Shown here: piece after piece, positions 7,656 through 16,015 of the stretch
How the letters are laid out: each line of letters starts with the position of its first letter
Position numbering within the stretch: position 1 is the first letter of the stretch
NCBI GenBank assembly: GCA_013152415.1
Contig: JAADGI010000015.1
Coordinates: 186,001 to 250,000, forward strand
Direction of reading: 5' to 3'
DNA from: Gammaproteobacteria bacterium
Lineage (GTDB): Bacteria; Pseudomonadota; Gammaproteobacteria; HyVt-429
DNA: 64,000 nt
Program-made: the position numbers and the translations under genes
Notes under the pieces: generated by a model
Told to the model about the DNA's origin: nothing
Database searches by the model: none
What the model saw: the letters and a program-made list of their open reading frames with translations, nothing else

Positions 7656-8894
7656 CTAGACTTTTATCGTTTCCCGCACAAGCTCTATCTTCTTTAAATG
7701 CTGTTCAATCGCTTCAATTGTATGGATTGATAGCGGTAGATTCTTTCGTTCACTTGACCATACGGATAAAAATTTCTCTACCGTCTCCATACCCGAATCC
7801 AGGACGAGCTTTTCAGGTAATCTCGCCTTCGCGGCAAAGCGTGTTAACGTATCAATTGATAGATCGGTCATGCTCTTTGATTTTAAGAAATTAAGCGCCA
7901 TATTTTTATCGTCGATATAGTCAATTGTGGAGACAAAGTCATAGCCCGGTGAAAGGGCTGCATGCCGCCTATCAGGGTATATCAGGCTCCAGTTTTTGAG
8001 GTGCATGTCCGCGTTGCCAATAAGCGTGTTAAAAACCAAGCGGCGAATGAATTCTGCAACACCCTTCGCACCGGTTTCCGCCCATAACACTTCGGCTATA
8101 TTACGATAGCTTGCGCGATCATATTTCTTGTCCGGATAGACACCGAATACTTGCGCGAAGTCTTCAATATGGATTGATTCACCGCCATCCGTTCGATCAA
8201 AACGTTTTACAGCCAGCGCAGAACCTTCTAGCCACCCCATGCCATCCGGTAGCCCGGCTATAGATTTCAGATCAACGAGCCGGACTTCCGGCACGTCGAT
8301 ACCGATCATACGTGCCAGGGTCATCATGGCGTATTCGTTTTCCGGCACGCCTTCAAACTTCACGGAAGGAAGCTTTATGATCCAGGAACCACCAACGCCC
8401 TGCGCAGGAATTGTGAGGCCCCCTGCTGCCTCCATCATGGCGGAGAATTTGAGTTGAACACCTGCAAGCGAAAATCGGAACGCTGTTTCCGGACCATCAT
8501 GGCCCTGTTCACCGCCACCGTCATTGCCCCCAGGCGGCCATGCCCCATTCTCATCAGGCTCAATGGTAATACCACCAGGCAAATCGCGCCCAAGCACCCA
8601 GAAAAGGAAGAATTCACGTTTGCCATTCACGCCTGCGCGTCCTGCCAAATAGTCACGCATAGCACCTTCTGGAAGAAGATTTGAGAAAAATGGTGGCACA
8701 CGTGTTTGTGTGGGACGAATATCTGTAATCAACGCCCCCATCTGATCTTTGAACGACAGGCTCAGGGTCGGCCGCTCAGGGTCATCAATATAGTCTTGCG
8801 AGAAAGCGAAAAGTACCCTCTCCCCAGGGAACAGCGTCAGCGTACCCCTCTTTTCGCCGTACAACATGACTTTGAGGACGGTGATATCAGGCAT
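7656..8894 (-). CDS. hipA: HipA-type serine/threonine kinase toxin (second copy)
   Basis: About 412 residues. The N-terminal HipA subdomain (LKVMLYGEKRGTLTLFPGER) is followed by the kinase region; the catalytic loop LIGNADMHLKNW is at about residues 291-302 and the metal-binding ALSPGYDFV follows. The gene appears intact. Several ATGs (8909, 8900, 8897, 8894) are possible; 8894 is chosen because GAAGAGG precedes it by six bases. The start overlaps the end of hipB, so translation is coupled. It differs strongly in sequence from the first HipA in this window and belongs to the more classical, E. coli-like group. Its target is unknown; HipA kinases act on aminoacyl-tRNA synthetases or other cytosolic proteins. 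Confidence 0.9.
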   Translation of the reverse strand: MPDITVLKVMLYGEKRGTLTLFPGERVLFAFSQDYIDDPERPTLSLSFKDQMGALITDIRPTQTRVPPFFSNLLPEGAMRDYLAGRAGVNGKREFFLFWVLGRDLPGGITIEPDENGAWPPGGNDGGGEQGHDGPETAFRFSLAGVQLKFSAMMEAAGGLTIPAQGVGGSWIIKLPSVKFEGVPENEYAMMTLARMIGIDVPEVRLVDLKSIAGLPDGMGWLEGSALAVKRFDRTDGGESIHIEDFAQVFGVYPDKKYDRASYRNIAEVLWAETGAKGVAEFIRRLVFNTLIGNADMHLKNWSLIYPDRRHAALSPGYDFVSTIDYIDDKNMALNFLKSKSMTDLSIDTLTRFAAKARLPEKLVLDSGMETVEKFLSVWSSERKNLPLSIHTIEAIEQHLKKIELVRETIKV

Positions 8895-9201
8895 CATCAT
8901 CCTCTTCATTCAGTTGATATAATGGTCGCTGCGCTTCGTAGCCCCCGTTTGTTTCGGCAGTTTGCTTTACCAGACTATTCACGGCGGGAACGAACTGGCG
9001 CGGGACGAGCATGACTTCAAGGTCGAGCGTGCGTGCAATCTCGACCAGATTGGACGTGCGCAAATCGACTGCCCCACTCTCGATCTTGGAAAGACGGCTT
9101 TGGGGCACACCGATTGCTCTGCCAAAGGCTCGCTGGCTTAGCCCTTTTTTCTCACGTGCGGACTTTAGGGCATCTGTAAGGGGTTGAATTGAGTGTTTCA
9201 T
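8887..9201 (-). CDS. hipB: HipB-like XRE antitoxin (second copy)
   Basis: 104 residues. A Cro/C1-type helix-turn-helix spans about residues 8-65 (ALKSAREKKGLSQRAFGRAI, then QSRLSKIESGAVDLR). It lies directly upstream of, and overlaps, hipA, as usual in hipBA operons. Its tail ends in a run of acidic residues (NEEDDDA). It should bind the inverted repeat at 9220-9242, just before its start, and so repress the pair. Confidence 0.85.
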   Translation of the reverse strand: MKHSIQPLTDALKSAREKKGLSQRAFGRAIGVPQSRLSKIESGAVDLRTSNLVEIARTLDLEVMLVPRQFVPAVNSLVKQTAETNGGYEAQRPLYQLNEEDDDA

Positions 9202-9219
9202 GCAGTGATACCCAAATAA

Positions 9220-9242
9220 TTATCAATATAGCCAATTGATAA
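9220..9242. promoter_or_regulatory. Inverted repeat upstream of second hipBA
   Basis: TTATCAA (9220-9226) and TTGATAA (9236-9242) form a perfect 7-bp inverted repeat with a 9-bp spacer, 19 bp from the hipB start codon. The size and spacing resemble HipB operators (half-sites about 8 bp apart). Further TATCA-like half-sites occur to 9280, which may make a second site. Overlap with the promoter supports autorepression. Confidence 0.55.
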
Positions 9243-9326
9243 CTTATTGCATATCACAATAGCTGTCAAGAAAATGATATGTCCTTCTTCACAGGGTACC
9301 CGCCGCATCAGCTCTGGCACCTGTGC

Positions 9327-9926
9327 CTAAGCGTCGCCCTTCAGATATTTATTGAGTTTGTCTATGGACATCTCACCGAGCATGTCATGAAGAATTTTTT
9401 TGTCGCTGGCACCACGCATTTCCAGCTTTAGAAACGGGCCTGCCTCCAAAAACACAGTCATGGCAGTACGCCCTCTTTGTGCTTCTATGATGCCGGTATG
9501 ATCGCCGACACGAAAACTTTCCGCATTGGGGTTGCCTCGTTGTGCCATGGCGGCCATCTGGCTGAACGCTCCGAGTCCGGCACCTGCAGTGGTAATAGAG
9601 ACCTTCACAGTGGTGCTGCCCTTTTTATAATCCCGTTCTACTGCCACCATGCCCAGCACGGCAGTCGATTTAACGGGCTTACCTTTAAAACCTGCAAGTT
9701 CATCCTTTAGATATGTCAGCAAACGTTGAGTATGAAGCTTGTCGATGTCCTTTTTTGCCCATTCCACTTCCTTGCTCGCCTTAACGTAGTTCCCCTTTTC
9801 AACATACTCCATAGCTTTGTCGAAAGCCTTTTTAATATCATCGACTGTCTTTTCACCTGCGATCGATCGGGCCTGCATTGAAAATACCAGAACAACAAAT
9901 ACCAGAAAGTAATTAAATTTCTTCAT
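9327..9926 (-). CDS. Exported protein of unknown function
   Basis: 199 residues from the ATG at 9926, chosen because GGAGG lies eight bases upstream; an in-frame ATG at 9941 has no such site. The N-terminus is a signal peptide (MKKFNYFLVFVVLVFSMQAR, cleavage near SIAG). Residues 30-75 are helical and charged (VDDIKKAFDKAMEYVEKGNY), resembling one TPR-like helical hairpin. The rest is mixed sheet with GxG-rich turns around the TTAGAGLGAF stretch. I do not recognise a named family. It sits at the end of the toxin-rich tract and has no operon partner. Confidence 0.7.
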   Translation of the reverse strand: MKKFNYFLVFVVLVFSMQARSIAGEKTVDDIKKAFDKAMEYVEKGNYVKASKEVEWAKKDIDKLHTQRLLTYLKDELAGFKGKPVKSTAVLGMVAVERDYKKGSTTVKVSITTAGAGLGAFSQMAAMAQRGNPNAESFRVGDHTGIIEAQRGRTAMTVFLEAGPFLKLEMRGASDKKILHDMLGEMSIDKLNKYLKGDA

Positions 9927-10390
9927 GCTAAATTCCTCCATGTATCCAATTTATATCGTACTTGGTCGTCAAAATATCGGTGCACAAAATTTCATTTCCA
10001 AGCATGTATTTCGCACTCCTTTGTGATTGCCGTACGGGATGATACTAGAAAATGGGCCACGGGAAACGGGCCTAAGAAACGGACCCGTCACCCACCCGAA
10101 TCAGCACATGCCCCTATTTGGCACAGAAACCATGAACTTGCGCCCAGTTGTCTGTGTTGGCCGACCAAAGTGAGCTAAGACCTTCTTTTTGTTCCATTTT
10201 TCATTGACGGCACGCAATGTAAGTCCATACTTAGGCTAAGGTAGTCAACAGGGTAGTTGAGCATGTGCCAAATTGAGCCCAAAAATGGTCCGCGGTGCCG
10301 GTGTGGACGGCACGTAGGGCTTGGTTTTGACGATCCCAAAAGCCACCAAAGACCGGTCTCACCGGCTTAGCAGTTTCACCCCCTCCACCC
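9927..10390. other. Intergenic, no gene seen
   Basis: About 460 bp between divergent genes. No coding frame, RNA gene or clear hairpin was found. It must hold the promoters for both neighbours. A TGGCAC at 10119-10124 has no matching TTGC at sigma-54 spacing. Confidence 0.4.
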
Positions 10391-11881
10391 ATGGCCCATC
10401 CTCCTACTATGAGCTCAGTCGCAACCGTCCGTGGACCTGCGGATATGTCCTTTATTTTAGGGGATCTCGACCTGAGCCTTGAAGACGCGGCAGAAATTGC
10501 CAATGCATGGAAGCACCGGATCAAGACGCTCGGCTACCAATCCACCCAGAATCTATACGATGAAAGGGATAACCTCCTGGTAGCGGCAAATACAGTCATT
10601 ACAGCAGACAAGACCTTTGAACTATTACGATCAAATGCCCTTGCTACACTGGACAATACCTCGGTCCTTTGCGATCAGGTTCGTAATGCTGCACTAGTAC
10701 ACCAGCTCACCGCAATTTATTCGGCAGTGCTGTCATTTGAACAACCCGATTTTGCACCACTCATCTTTCTGATCAAACGATGTATTAGTGAATTACCTTC
10801 GGAAAACAAATTATTCGAATGGCTGGTGGATCTACGTAATTGTATTACCACTGAGGATGAGGCCCTAAGGAAGTTGAGCATCTCAAGCTTACGTGCAGCC
10901 TATCTGGCGACTTGCCTTGGTAGACGCACCGGGTTGACGTCAGAGGGTTTACAGGACGTCTTTGCTACTGCCCTGTTCGCCGATTTGGGAATGTTGTTTG
11001 TTCATCCGGATGCACTTGAAAAAGAAATCCTGGCACAAGATGACTTCAGAAAAGTGCGCATGCACCCGATAATCAGTCAACGCATCCTGGCAGAATCCAG
11101 CAGTTTCTCTCCCTATATCATGTCCGGTGTACTTCATCACCATCGCAACCTGGATGGTACCGGTTATCCTGAAGATGAGGAGGAACCCAATGACTATGCA
11201 CGAATTGCCAACATCGTCAGCACCTATACAGCGATGCGCTGGCGCAGCCTGCCAACTCAACAAATACTACGCGCCCTGATTCTAGGCAGCCGTTCTTTGG
11301 AGTCGACCGGTGGGCCATCGGCGAAATGTGACCCTACCTACGTCGATGCACTTAATGTTATGCATATGGAAGATGAAATATTTGAAAAAGAAAAACAGCA
11401 AATGGCCAAGAATGCGAACACGATCCAGGGCTATCAATTTGAAATATTCGAGGATCGTGACAGCCTCGCTGCCTATCTCTCCAGAATAATCGAAATATCC
11501 AGCATCCTGAATACAGCATATGACCATCTGTCTAAATTTTTTCACACTGGCCGCCAAAATGACCCTGAACTCGAGGAATTCATGAAGGCCTTCGACCACC
11601 TAACGACGCTACCACGAGCATTAAGAATTTCCGAAAACACCAACTTTGATATCTACCTATCTAATGCCAACACCTTGGGTGAAATCGAGCATGATGCCTT
11701 GAGTGTTTACAGGGAGATGATGCATGCACGTACCGCGATTAACCGCCCCCTGGATACATTGCGTGACCGATATGTGGATGCCTCATTCCGGCGAGTGCGC
11801 AGTGGTTATTCGGCTGCTATTCACGAACTAAAAGATGCAAAAAACTTTATCAAAAAGGATGTCGATATTGAAGGGGCGTAG
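10391..11881 (+). CDS. Degenerate HD-GYP domain protein
   Basis: 496 residues, cytosolic. HD-GYP enzymes degrade cyclic di-GMP and carry an HD metal pair and an HHxxxxGxGYP signature. Here the second signature is perfect (HHHRNLDGTGYP, residues 249-260) and the MHPIIS stretch at 224-229 is kept, but the HD doublet is replaced: the LLHDIG-like stretch reads LFADLG at 195-200. Loss of the first metal-binding histidine predicts a catalytically weak or inactive protein, perhaps a c-di-GMP or protein-protein sensor. Residues 350-490 are helical, without recognised domain. There is no clear ribosome binding site at the first ATG; ATGs at codons 7 and 19 are alternatives. Stands alone, no operon. 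Confidence 0.75.
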   Translation: MAHPPTMSSVATVRGPADMSFILGDLDLSLEDAAEIANAWKHRIKTLGYQSTQNLYDERDNLLVAANTVITADKTFELLRSNALATLDNTSVLCDQVRNAALVHQLTAIYSAVLSFEQPDFAPLIFLIKRCISELPSENKLFEWLVDLRNCITTEDEALRKLSISSLRAAYLATCLGRRTGLTSEGLQDVFATALFADLGMLFVHPDALEKEILAQDDFRKVRMHPIISQRILAESSSFSPYIMSGVLHHHRNLDGTGYPEDEEEPNDYARIANIVSTYTAMRWRSLPTQQILRALILGSRSLESTGGPSAKCDPTYVDALNVMHMEDEIFEKEKQQMAKNANTIQGYQFEIFEDRDSLAAYLSRIIEISSILNTAYDHLSKFFHTGRQNDPELEEFMKAFDHLTTLPRALRISENTNFDIYLSNANTLGEIEHDALSVYREMMHARTAINRPLDTLRDRYVDASFRRVRSGYSAAIHELKDAKNFIKKDVDIEGA

Positions 11882-11984
11882 AGCTTGGCATCTCCGATTG
11901 ACCTGCTTATTTCTGAATCCAATCAACTCGAAAAGCATTAAAAAATGCGACACGTGTCAAATTGAACACCCAGGCTAACACTAC

Positions 11985-12488
11985 ATGAACATCACCTACT
12001 TCGCCTATGGATCTAATATGCATCTTGGTCGCCTCACCCAGCGGGTGGGTGAGATTAAAAGTCATGGGCTGGCACAACTCAAGGGCCACCGCCTGGAGTT
12101 TCATAAGCGTGGCAAAGATGGCTCTGCCAAGTGCGATGCCTTTTACACCGGCAACAAAAAGGATGGCATCTTTGGTGTACTCATAGAACTCGACCCCAGC
12201 CAAAAGATGCGTCTCGATTATTTTGAAGGCCTGGGCAATGGATACAATGAATGTGTTATAGACGCGAAGACTGCCACCGGCACCATCGAGGCCATCACCT
12301 ATACCGCACAACGACAATACATCGACCCCGACCTTAGGCCATTTGAGTGGTATACGTTACTGGTTATTGAAGGTGCCAAACAACATGGCCTGCCACCCCA
12401 CTACATCGCCCTGATCGAAAATATACCTCATATAGATGATCCAGACCCTGAACGGGACCAAGAAAACTACTCAATTCTAAAATATTAG
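11985..12488 (+). CDS. Gamma-glutamylcyclotransferase-like protein
   Basis: 167 residues. The YGSN substrate-binding loop is at residues 8-11, just after the first strand (MNITYFAYGSN), and a candidate catalytic glutamate is E81 in DYFEGLGNGY. These are the marks of the GGCT/AIG2-like fold, in which the enzyme releases 5-oxoproline from gamma-glutamyl compounds. Length suits the family. Natural substrate cannot be told from sequence; many bacterial members act on gamma-glutamyl-amines or remain uncharacterised. Single gene with its own promoter region. Confidence 0.85.
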   Translation: MNITYFAYGSNMHLGRLTQRVGEIKSHGLAQLKGHRLEFHKRGKDGSAKCDAFYTGNKKDGIFGVLIELDPSQKMRLDYFEGLGNGYNECVIDAKTATGTIEAITYTAQRQYIDPDLRPFEWYTLLVIEGAKQHGLPPHYIALIENIPHIDDPDPERDQENYSILKY

Positions 12489-12612
12489 CCGAACTAAAGC
12501 CCGACAAATACGTCATACATGAAACGCCCTCCACCAACGTCAACCCAATGGTGAGAGCCGCGCTAGCGATATAGACCACAATAAAACCCCACACACTAAA
12601 TGAGGATAAATC

Positions 12613-13020
12613 ATGAATAAACCCTTAACTTTGACTGCCACATTAGGCCTGATATTGACCACAGGCTGGGCACTTGCAGGAGAAGACCACCCAGGATCCA
12701 AAGGGCCACGTATGATGGGAAACATGATGCAACAAATGGATGTCGACAAAAATGGCAGTATCACCCGAAAAGAATTCGATGACTTTGGAAAGAAACGCAG
12801 ACAAGAACACTTTACCCACCTCGACAGCAACAAGGACGGTAGCGTAAGCATGGAAGAATTTTCCAAGGCCCACAGCGATCGCGCCAACAAACATTTTAGC
12901 CGCATGGACCGGGATGGTAACGGTGTCATTGATAAGACAGAAATGACACCACCGAATCTCGGTCAACAAGATCATTCTGGACACAATCCGAACGCCAATG
13001 GGAGCTCAGAGAAACATTAA
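12613..13020 (+). CDS. Exported EF-hand calcium-binding protein
   Basis: 135 residues with a signal peptide (cleavage near LAGED, residue 22). Three EF-hand loops are at residues 43-54 (DVDKNGSITRKE), 71-82 (DSNKDGSVSMEE) and 99-110 (DRDGNGVIDKTE), evenly spaced by 28 residues. Each has Asp or Asn at positions 1, 3 and 5 and Glu at 12, so all should bind Ca2+. The protein is periplasmic or secreted. The tail is rich in H and N. TGAGGA precedes the ATG at suitable distance. Similar small EF-hand proteins are common in Gammaproteobacteria; their role is mostly unknown. Confidence 0.9.
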   Translation: MNKPLTLTATLGLILTTGWALAGEDHPGSKGPRMMGNMMQQMDVDKNGSITRKEFDDFGKKRRQEHFTHLDSNKDGSVSMEEFSKAHSDRANKHFSRMDRDGNGVIDKTEMTPPNLGQQDHSGHNPNANGSSEKH

Positions 13021-13170
13021 GCCCTTGGCTAACGGAATCTTATTACCGTGACCCGCCACCTCCGCGAATATCTGCACAAAGATAAACGCTAGAGCAATAC
13101 ACGACTATATGGACCTCGGGCCCATAGTGGGTGGCTACACACGGAAGGGTTACAGGGTGCAGAACCAAAC

Positions 13171-13213
13171 AAGGGCGATTGTCAGATAATCTCTGGCTCA
13201 CACAATCGCCCTT
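13171..13213. terminator. Hairpin between convergent genes
   Basis: AAGGGCGATTGT (13171-13182) pairs perfectly with ACAATCGCCCTT (13202-13213), a 12-bp stem with a 19-nt loop. It lies between the ends of the EF-hand gene (+) and dctP (-), so it can serve both. There is no long T-tract, so it may only stabilise the transcript ends. Confidence 0.6.
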
Positions 13214-13241
13214 CTCTGCAAATCCTTTGCGGTACTACCAC

Positions 13242-14354
13242 CTATCTACCCAGGGCCTGAGCATAGGCTGATTCTGATATGGCGTTCCAGGCATCGTTGC
13301 TGGCACGAAATTTATTATAGGCCTCATAGACCTTTTTAAAATCGGCATTTTTGCTTGCCTCTTCATCCAGGGCCTCGGTTGCCAACTTGCGCAGGGCATC
13401 CAGGACCTCTTGGGGGAAACGATAGACCTCAACGTTGTATTGATTCTTTAGTGTATCCAGGGCGGTCAGATTCTTGGCCTCAAACTCGGAAAACATGGAA
13501 AGACTCGCACTACGTGCCGCAGTTTTAACGATAAGCTTGAGGTCATCGGGTAGGCTCTGCCAGGCCTTGTCATTGATGATCAGTTCCAGAGCCGTACCCG
13601 GCTCGTGCCAACCGGGGTAATAGTAAAATTTAGCGGCCCGATACAGACCCAGACGCAAATCATGAAAAGGACCCACCCACTCGGTAGCATCAATGGTGCC
13701 TCGCTCCAGGGCGGTATAGATTTCACCACCGGCCAATAGCACCGGTGTACCACCGGCCTTGGCCAAAACCTTGCCACCCAGCCCCGGGATACGCATCTTG
13801 AGACCTTGCAGGTCCTTAATAGACTGAATTTTTTTATTAAACCACCCCCCCATCTGCACACCTGTATTGCCCATGGGGAAAGGGACCAGATTGTAGGGCT
13901 TGTAGATTTCTCTCCACAGCTCGAGCCCACCGCCACCATAGAACCAGGCATTCATACCCTGGGCATTCATACCAAAGGGTACTGCGGTAAAAAACTGGGC
14001 CGCCGGGATCTTGCCGGCCCAGTAATAGGCCGCACCGTGTCCCATTTCCACCGTACCCTGGGATACTGCGTCAAAGGCCTGCAGGGGTGGGACCAATTGT
14101 CCACCGGCATAGACTTTGATGTTGAGCCGGCCGCCGGACATGATCTTGACCTCTTCGGCAAAGCGTTCCACCCCTTCCTGGAAGATGGGAAAATTGGGCG
14201 GCCAGGTTGTCACCATACGCCAGTTAAAGATCTTTGCTGCCTCGGCGGCGGTGGTCTTCTCCTGTGATGCGTTTTGCTTATCATCAGGGCCACAGGCCGT
14301 TAAACCAACGATGGACAGGACTGCAATCAACCATAGAATTTTACTTGTTTTCAT
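13242..14354 (-). CDS. TRAP transporter solute-binding lipoprotein (DctP family)
   Basis: 370 residues from the ATG at 14354 (a longer frame to 14393 lacks support). The N-terminus is a lipoprotein signal with lipobox LTAC, so the mature protein is anchored by its cysteine. The DctP fold follows: RMVTTWPPNFPIFQEGVERF, the ligand-contact region KMRIPGLGG, and TALERGTIDATEWVGP, the last typical of the subgroup that binds 2-oxo acids (TakP-like). It should deliver a carboxylate to a DctQ/DctM permease. No permease genes adjoin it, so it works with one encoded elsewhere or acts as a sensor. Strong hairpin downstream. Confidence 0.9.
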   Translation of the reverse strand: MKTSKILWLIAVLSIVGLTACGPDDKQNASQEKTTAAEAAKIFNWRMVTTWPPNFPIFQEGVERFAEEVKIMSGGRLNIKVYAGGQLVPPLQAFDAVSQGTVEMGHGAAYYWAGKIPAAQFFTAVPFGMNAQGMNAWFYGGGGLELWREIYKPYNLVPFPMGNTGVQMGGWFNKKIQSIKDLQGLKMRIPGLGGKVLAKAGGTPVLLAGGEIYTALERGTIDATEWVGPFHDLRLGLYRAAKFYYYPGWHEPGTALELIINDKAWQSLPDDLKLIVKTAARSASLSMFSEFEAKNLTALDTLKNQYNVEVYRFPQEVLDALRKLATEALDEEASKNADFKKVYEAYNKFRASNDAWNAISESAYAQALGR

Positions 14355-14544
14355 GTTCCTACCCTTCAGAGTTACTCGGAGAATCCCATTCAAAATATTG
14401 TGCTCACCAGTGACGGTATTGTTACCCCCCTACTGGGCGACGCATTTTACCCCTATTTACAAGGGAGAAGGAGCTAAAAATTCGAGTTTGGGTTGGTTTC
14501 CGAAAAGTGAGTTTAATCTCATTTATCTCTTTCTTCTTGCATCT

Positions 14545-15483
14545 TCATTCCAACATCACCCTGACCACAGCATTCCAAGCCAGGGCCAGGTTTCTGCGGT
14601 TGTAACCGCCACCGCCCATGGCCAACAGGCGTCCGTCACAAAACTCATCGGCAATCTTGCACAACTGTCTTGTGGCGTGCGCGTGGGCCTTGGGACTGAA
14701 ACACATATGGGTGATGGGATCGTCTTTAATGCTGTCGGCACCGGCCTGTAGCAAGATGATCTCGGGTTTGGCGGTGCGCACGAATTCTTCGAGCTGTGGC
14801 CATACCTGATGAAAGGCCTCGTCATCGCTACCGGGCGCCATGGGAATATTGAGCTTGGTGCCTGCCGCCTTACCCTTGCCGGTCTCATGGGCAAAACCGG
14901 TGCCAGGATAGAGGTATTGCCCGTCTTCGTGGATATCGGCAAAGATCAAATCCGGGTCCTCTTCAAAGGCGTAAAACACGCCATCACCGTGATGGGCATC
15001 AATATCCACATAGGCCACGCGCTGGACACCAAACTCTGCCCGTAGGGTTTCGATCAACACACCGGCATCGTTGAAGACACAAAAGCCTGCGGCGCTGTCT
15101 CGTCGCGCATGGTGCAGACCGGCAATAGGCACAAAGATACGGGGGGTCTTGCCGGACATGATGACATTAAGGGCGTCCAGGTCAGAGCCCACCACGAACG
15201 ACGTGGCTTCAAATACGCCCTTAAAGGCCGGGGTATCACCACAATCCAGATGGCCTTCGCCGTTAACAGACTGTTTTATAACCCGGTCAATATATTCTGC
15301 GGTATGAAATCTCGCGATCTGTGATTGTTGGGCACTGACTGGGGTGCCAATACGGACCTTCTTATCCAGACCCTCTTTGACAGTTTGTTCCCAAAAGGCG
15401 TGGATGCGGTCCGACCCAAACGGATGGCTGTGGCCAAACCCATAATGGCCCAAGTCATCACCGAAGTAGATGCCGACCGCCAT
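14545..15483 (-). CDS. Histone deacetylase-like amidohydrolase (AcuC/AphA type)
   Basis: 312 residues of the arginase/deacetylase fold. LHHA at residues 123-126 supplies the charge-relay histidines and YVDIDAHHGDG at 158-168 supplies the zinc ligands (the D and H of DAH). A later aspartate ligand is in LQAGADSI, and GGGGYN provides the transition-state tyrosine, so the enzyme should be active. Bacterial members remove acetyl groups from acetyl-lysine or acetylpolyamines; AcuC deacetylates acetyl-CoA synthetase in Bacillus. The true substrate is open. Monocistronic. Confidence 0.9.
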   Translation of the reverse strand: MAVGIYFGDDLGHYGFGHSHPFGSDRIHAFWEQTVKEGLDKKVRIGTPVSAQQSQIARFHTAEYIDRVIKQSVNGEGHLDCGDTPAFKGVFEATSFVVGSDLDALNVIMSGKTPRIFVPIAGLHHARRDSAAGFCVFNDAGVLIETLRAEFGVQRVAYVDIDAHHGDGVFYAFEEDPDLIFADIHEDGQYLYPGTGFAHETGKGKAAGTKLNIPMAPGSDDEAFHQVWPQLEEFVRTAKPEIILLQAGADSIKDDPITHMCFSPKAHAHATRQLCKIADEFCDGRLLAMGGGGYNRRNLALAWNAVVRVMLE

Positions 15484-15511
15484 GGGAATCGACTTAGCAC
15501 ACAGCCTGCGG

Positions 15512-15907
15512 CTATTTCACACAACGCCAGGAGCGAACTTTGACGTTCTTATCGGCACCGTCGACGTTCATATACCAGCGCGAACCTACCGTAAGTTTGA
15601 TCTTTTCACGGTCAGGTTTCTTTTTCCAATAGGCCGGTAACTCAGTCTTATCCTTACAATTTTTTTCGGCGTAGACACTGCAGTGGGCAAAGTCGATAAC
15701 CGCAACTCGATGCACCTTGCGTGCACCCGGAGCATTATGACAACCCGGCTTATCGTCATTACGCATGAACATCTGGCGCTTCAATCCGTCGTGCTTATCC
15801 ACTTTATAGAACCTGATTTCAGCTTGGACGACGGCGCCCATAGTCATCAGCAGGCAAGCCAATATACCTATCACCGTGCTACGTCCCGATACTCTTTTAA
15901 AATTCAT
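15512..15907 (-). CDS. Small exported protein of unknown function
   Basis: 131 residues with a signal peptide (cleavage near VVQAE, residue 29). The mature part is basic and has four cysteines (PGCHN, AHCSV, NCKDK, WRCVK), probably two disulfides. No family recognised. It ends shortly before the deacetylase gene, on the same strand, with its own upstream region. Confidence 0.65.
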   Translation of the reverse strand: MNFKRVSGRSTVIGILACLLMTMGAVVQAEIRFYKVDKHDGLKRQMFMRNDDKPGCHNAPGARKVHRVAVIDFAHCSVYAEKNCKDKTELPAYWKKKPDREKIKLTVGSRWYMNVDGADKNVKVRSWRCVK

Positions 15908-16015
15908 CAGCTTTTACCTAATGTAATACAAAACCCCATATTGAGTGAACAATCAGTCACATTTTTTCACAGCACTTGGCAAAGACACCAAAATAACATG
16001 GGCAATGCACCCGGC

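Noticed and set aside
2247-9242. hipBA copies as a simple duplication
   Set aside because: The two HipA proteins and their operators are too different; they represent separate acquisitions.
10115-10150. Sigma-54 promoter
   Set aside because: TGGCAC occurs but the TTGC half is not at the required distance.
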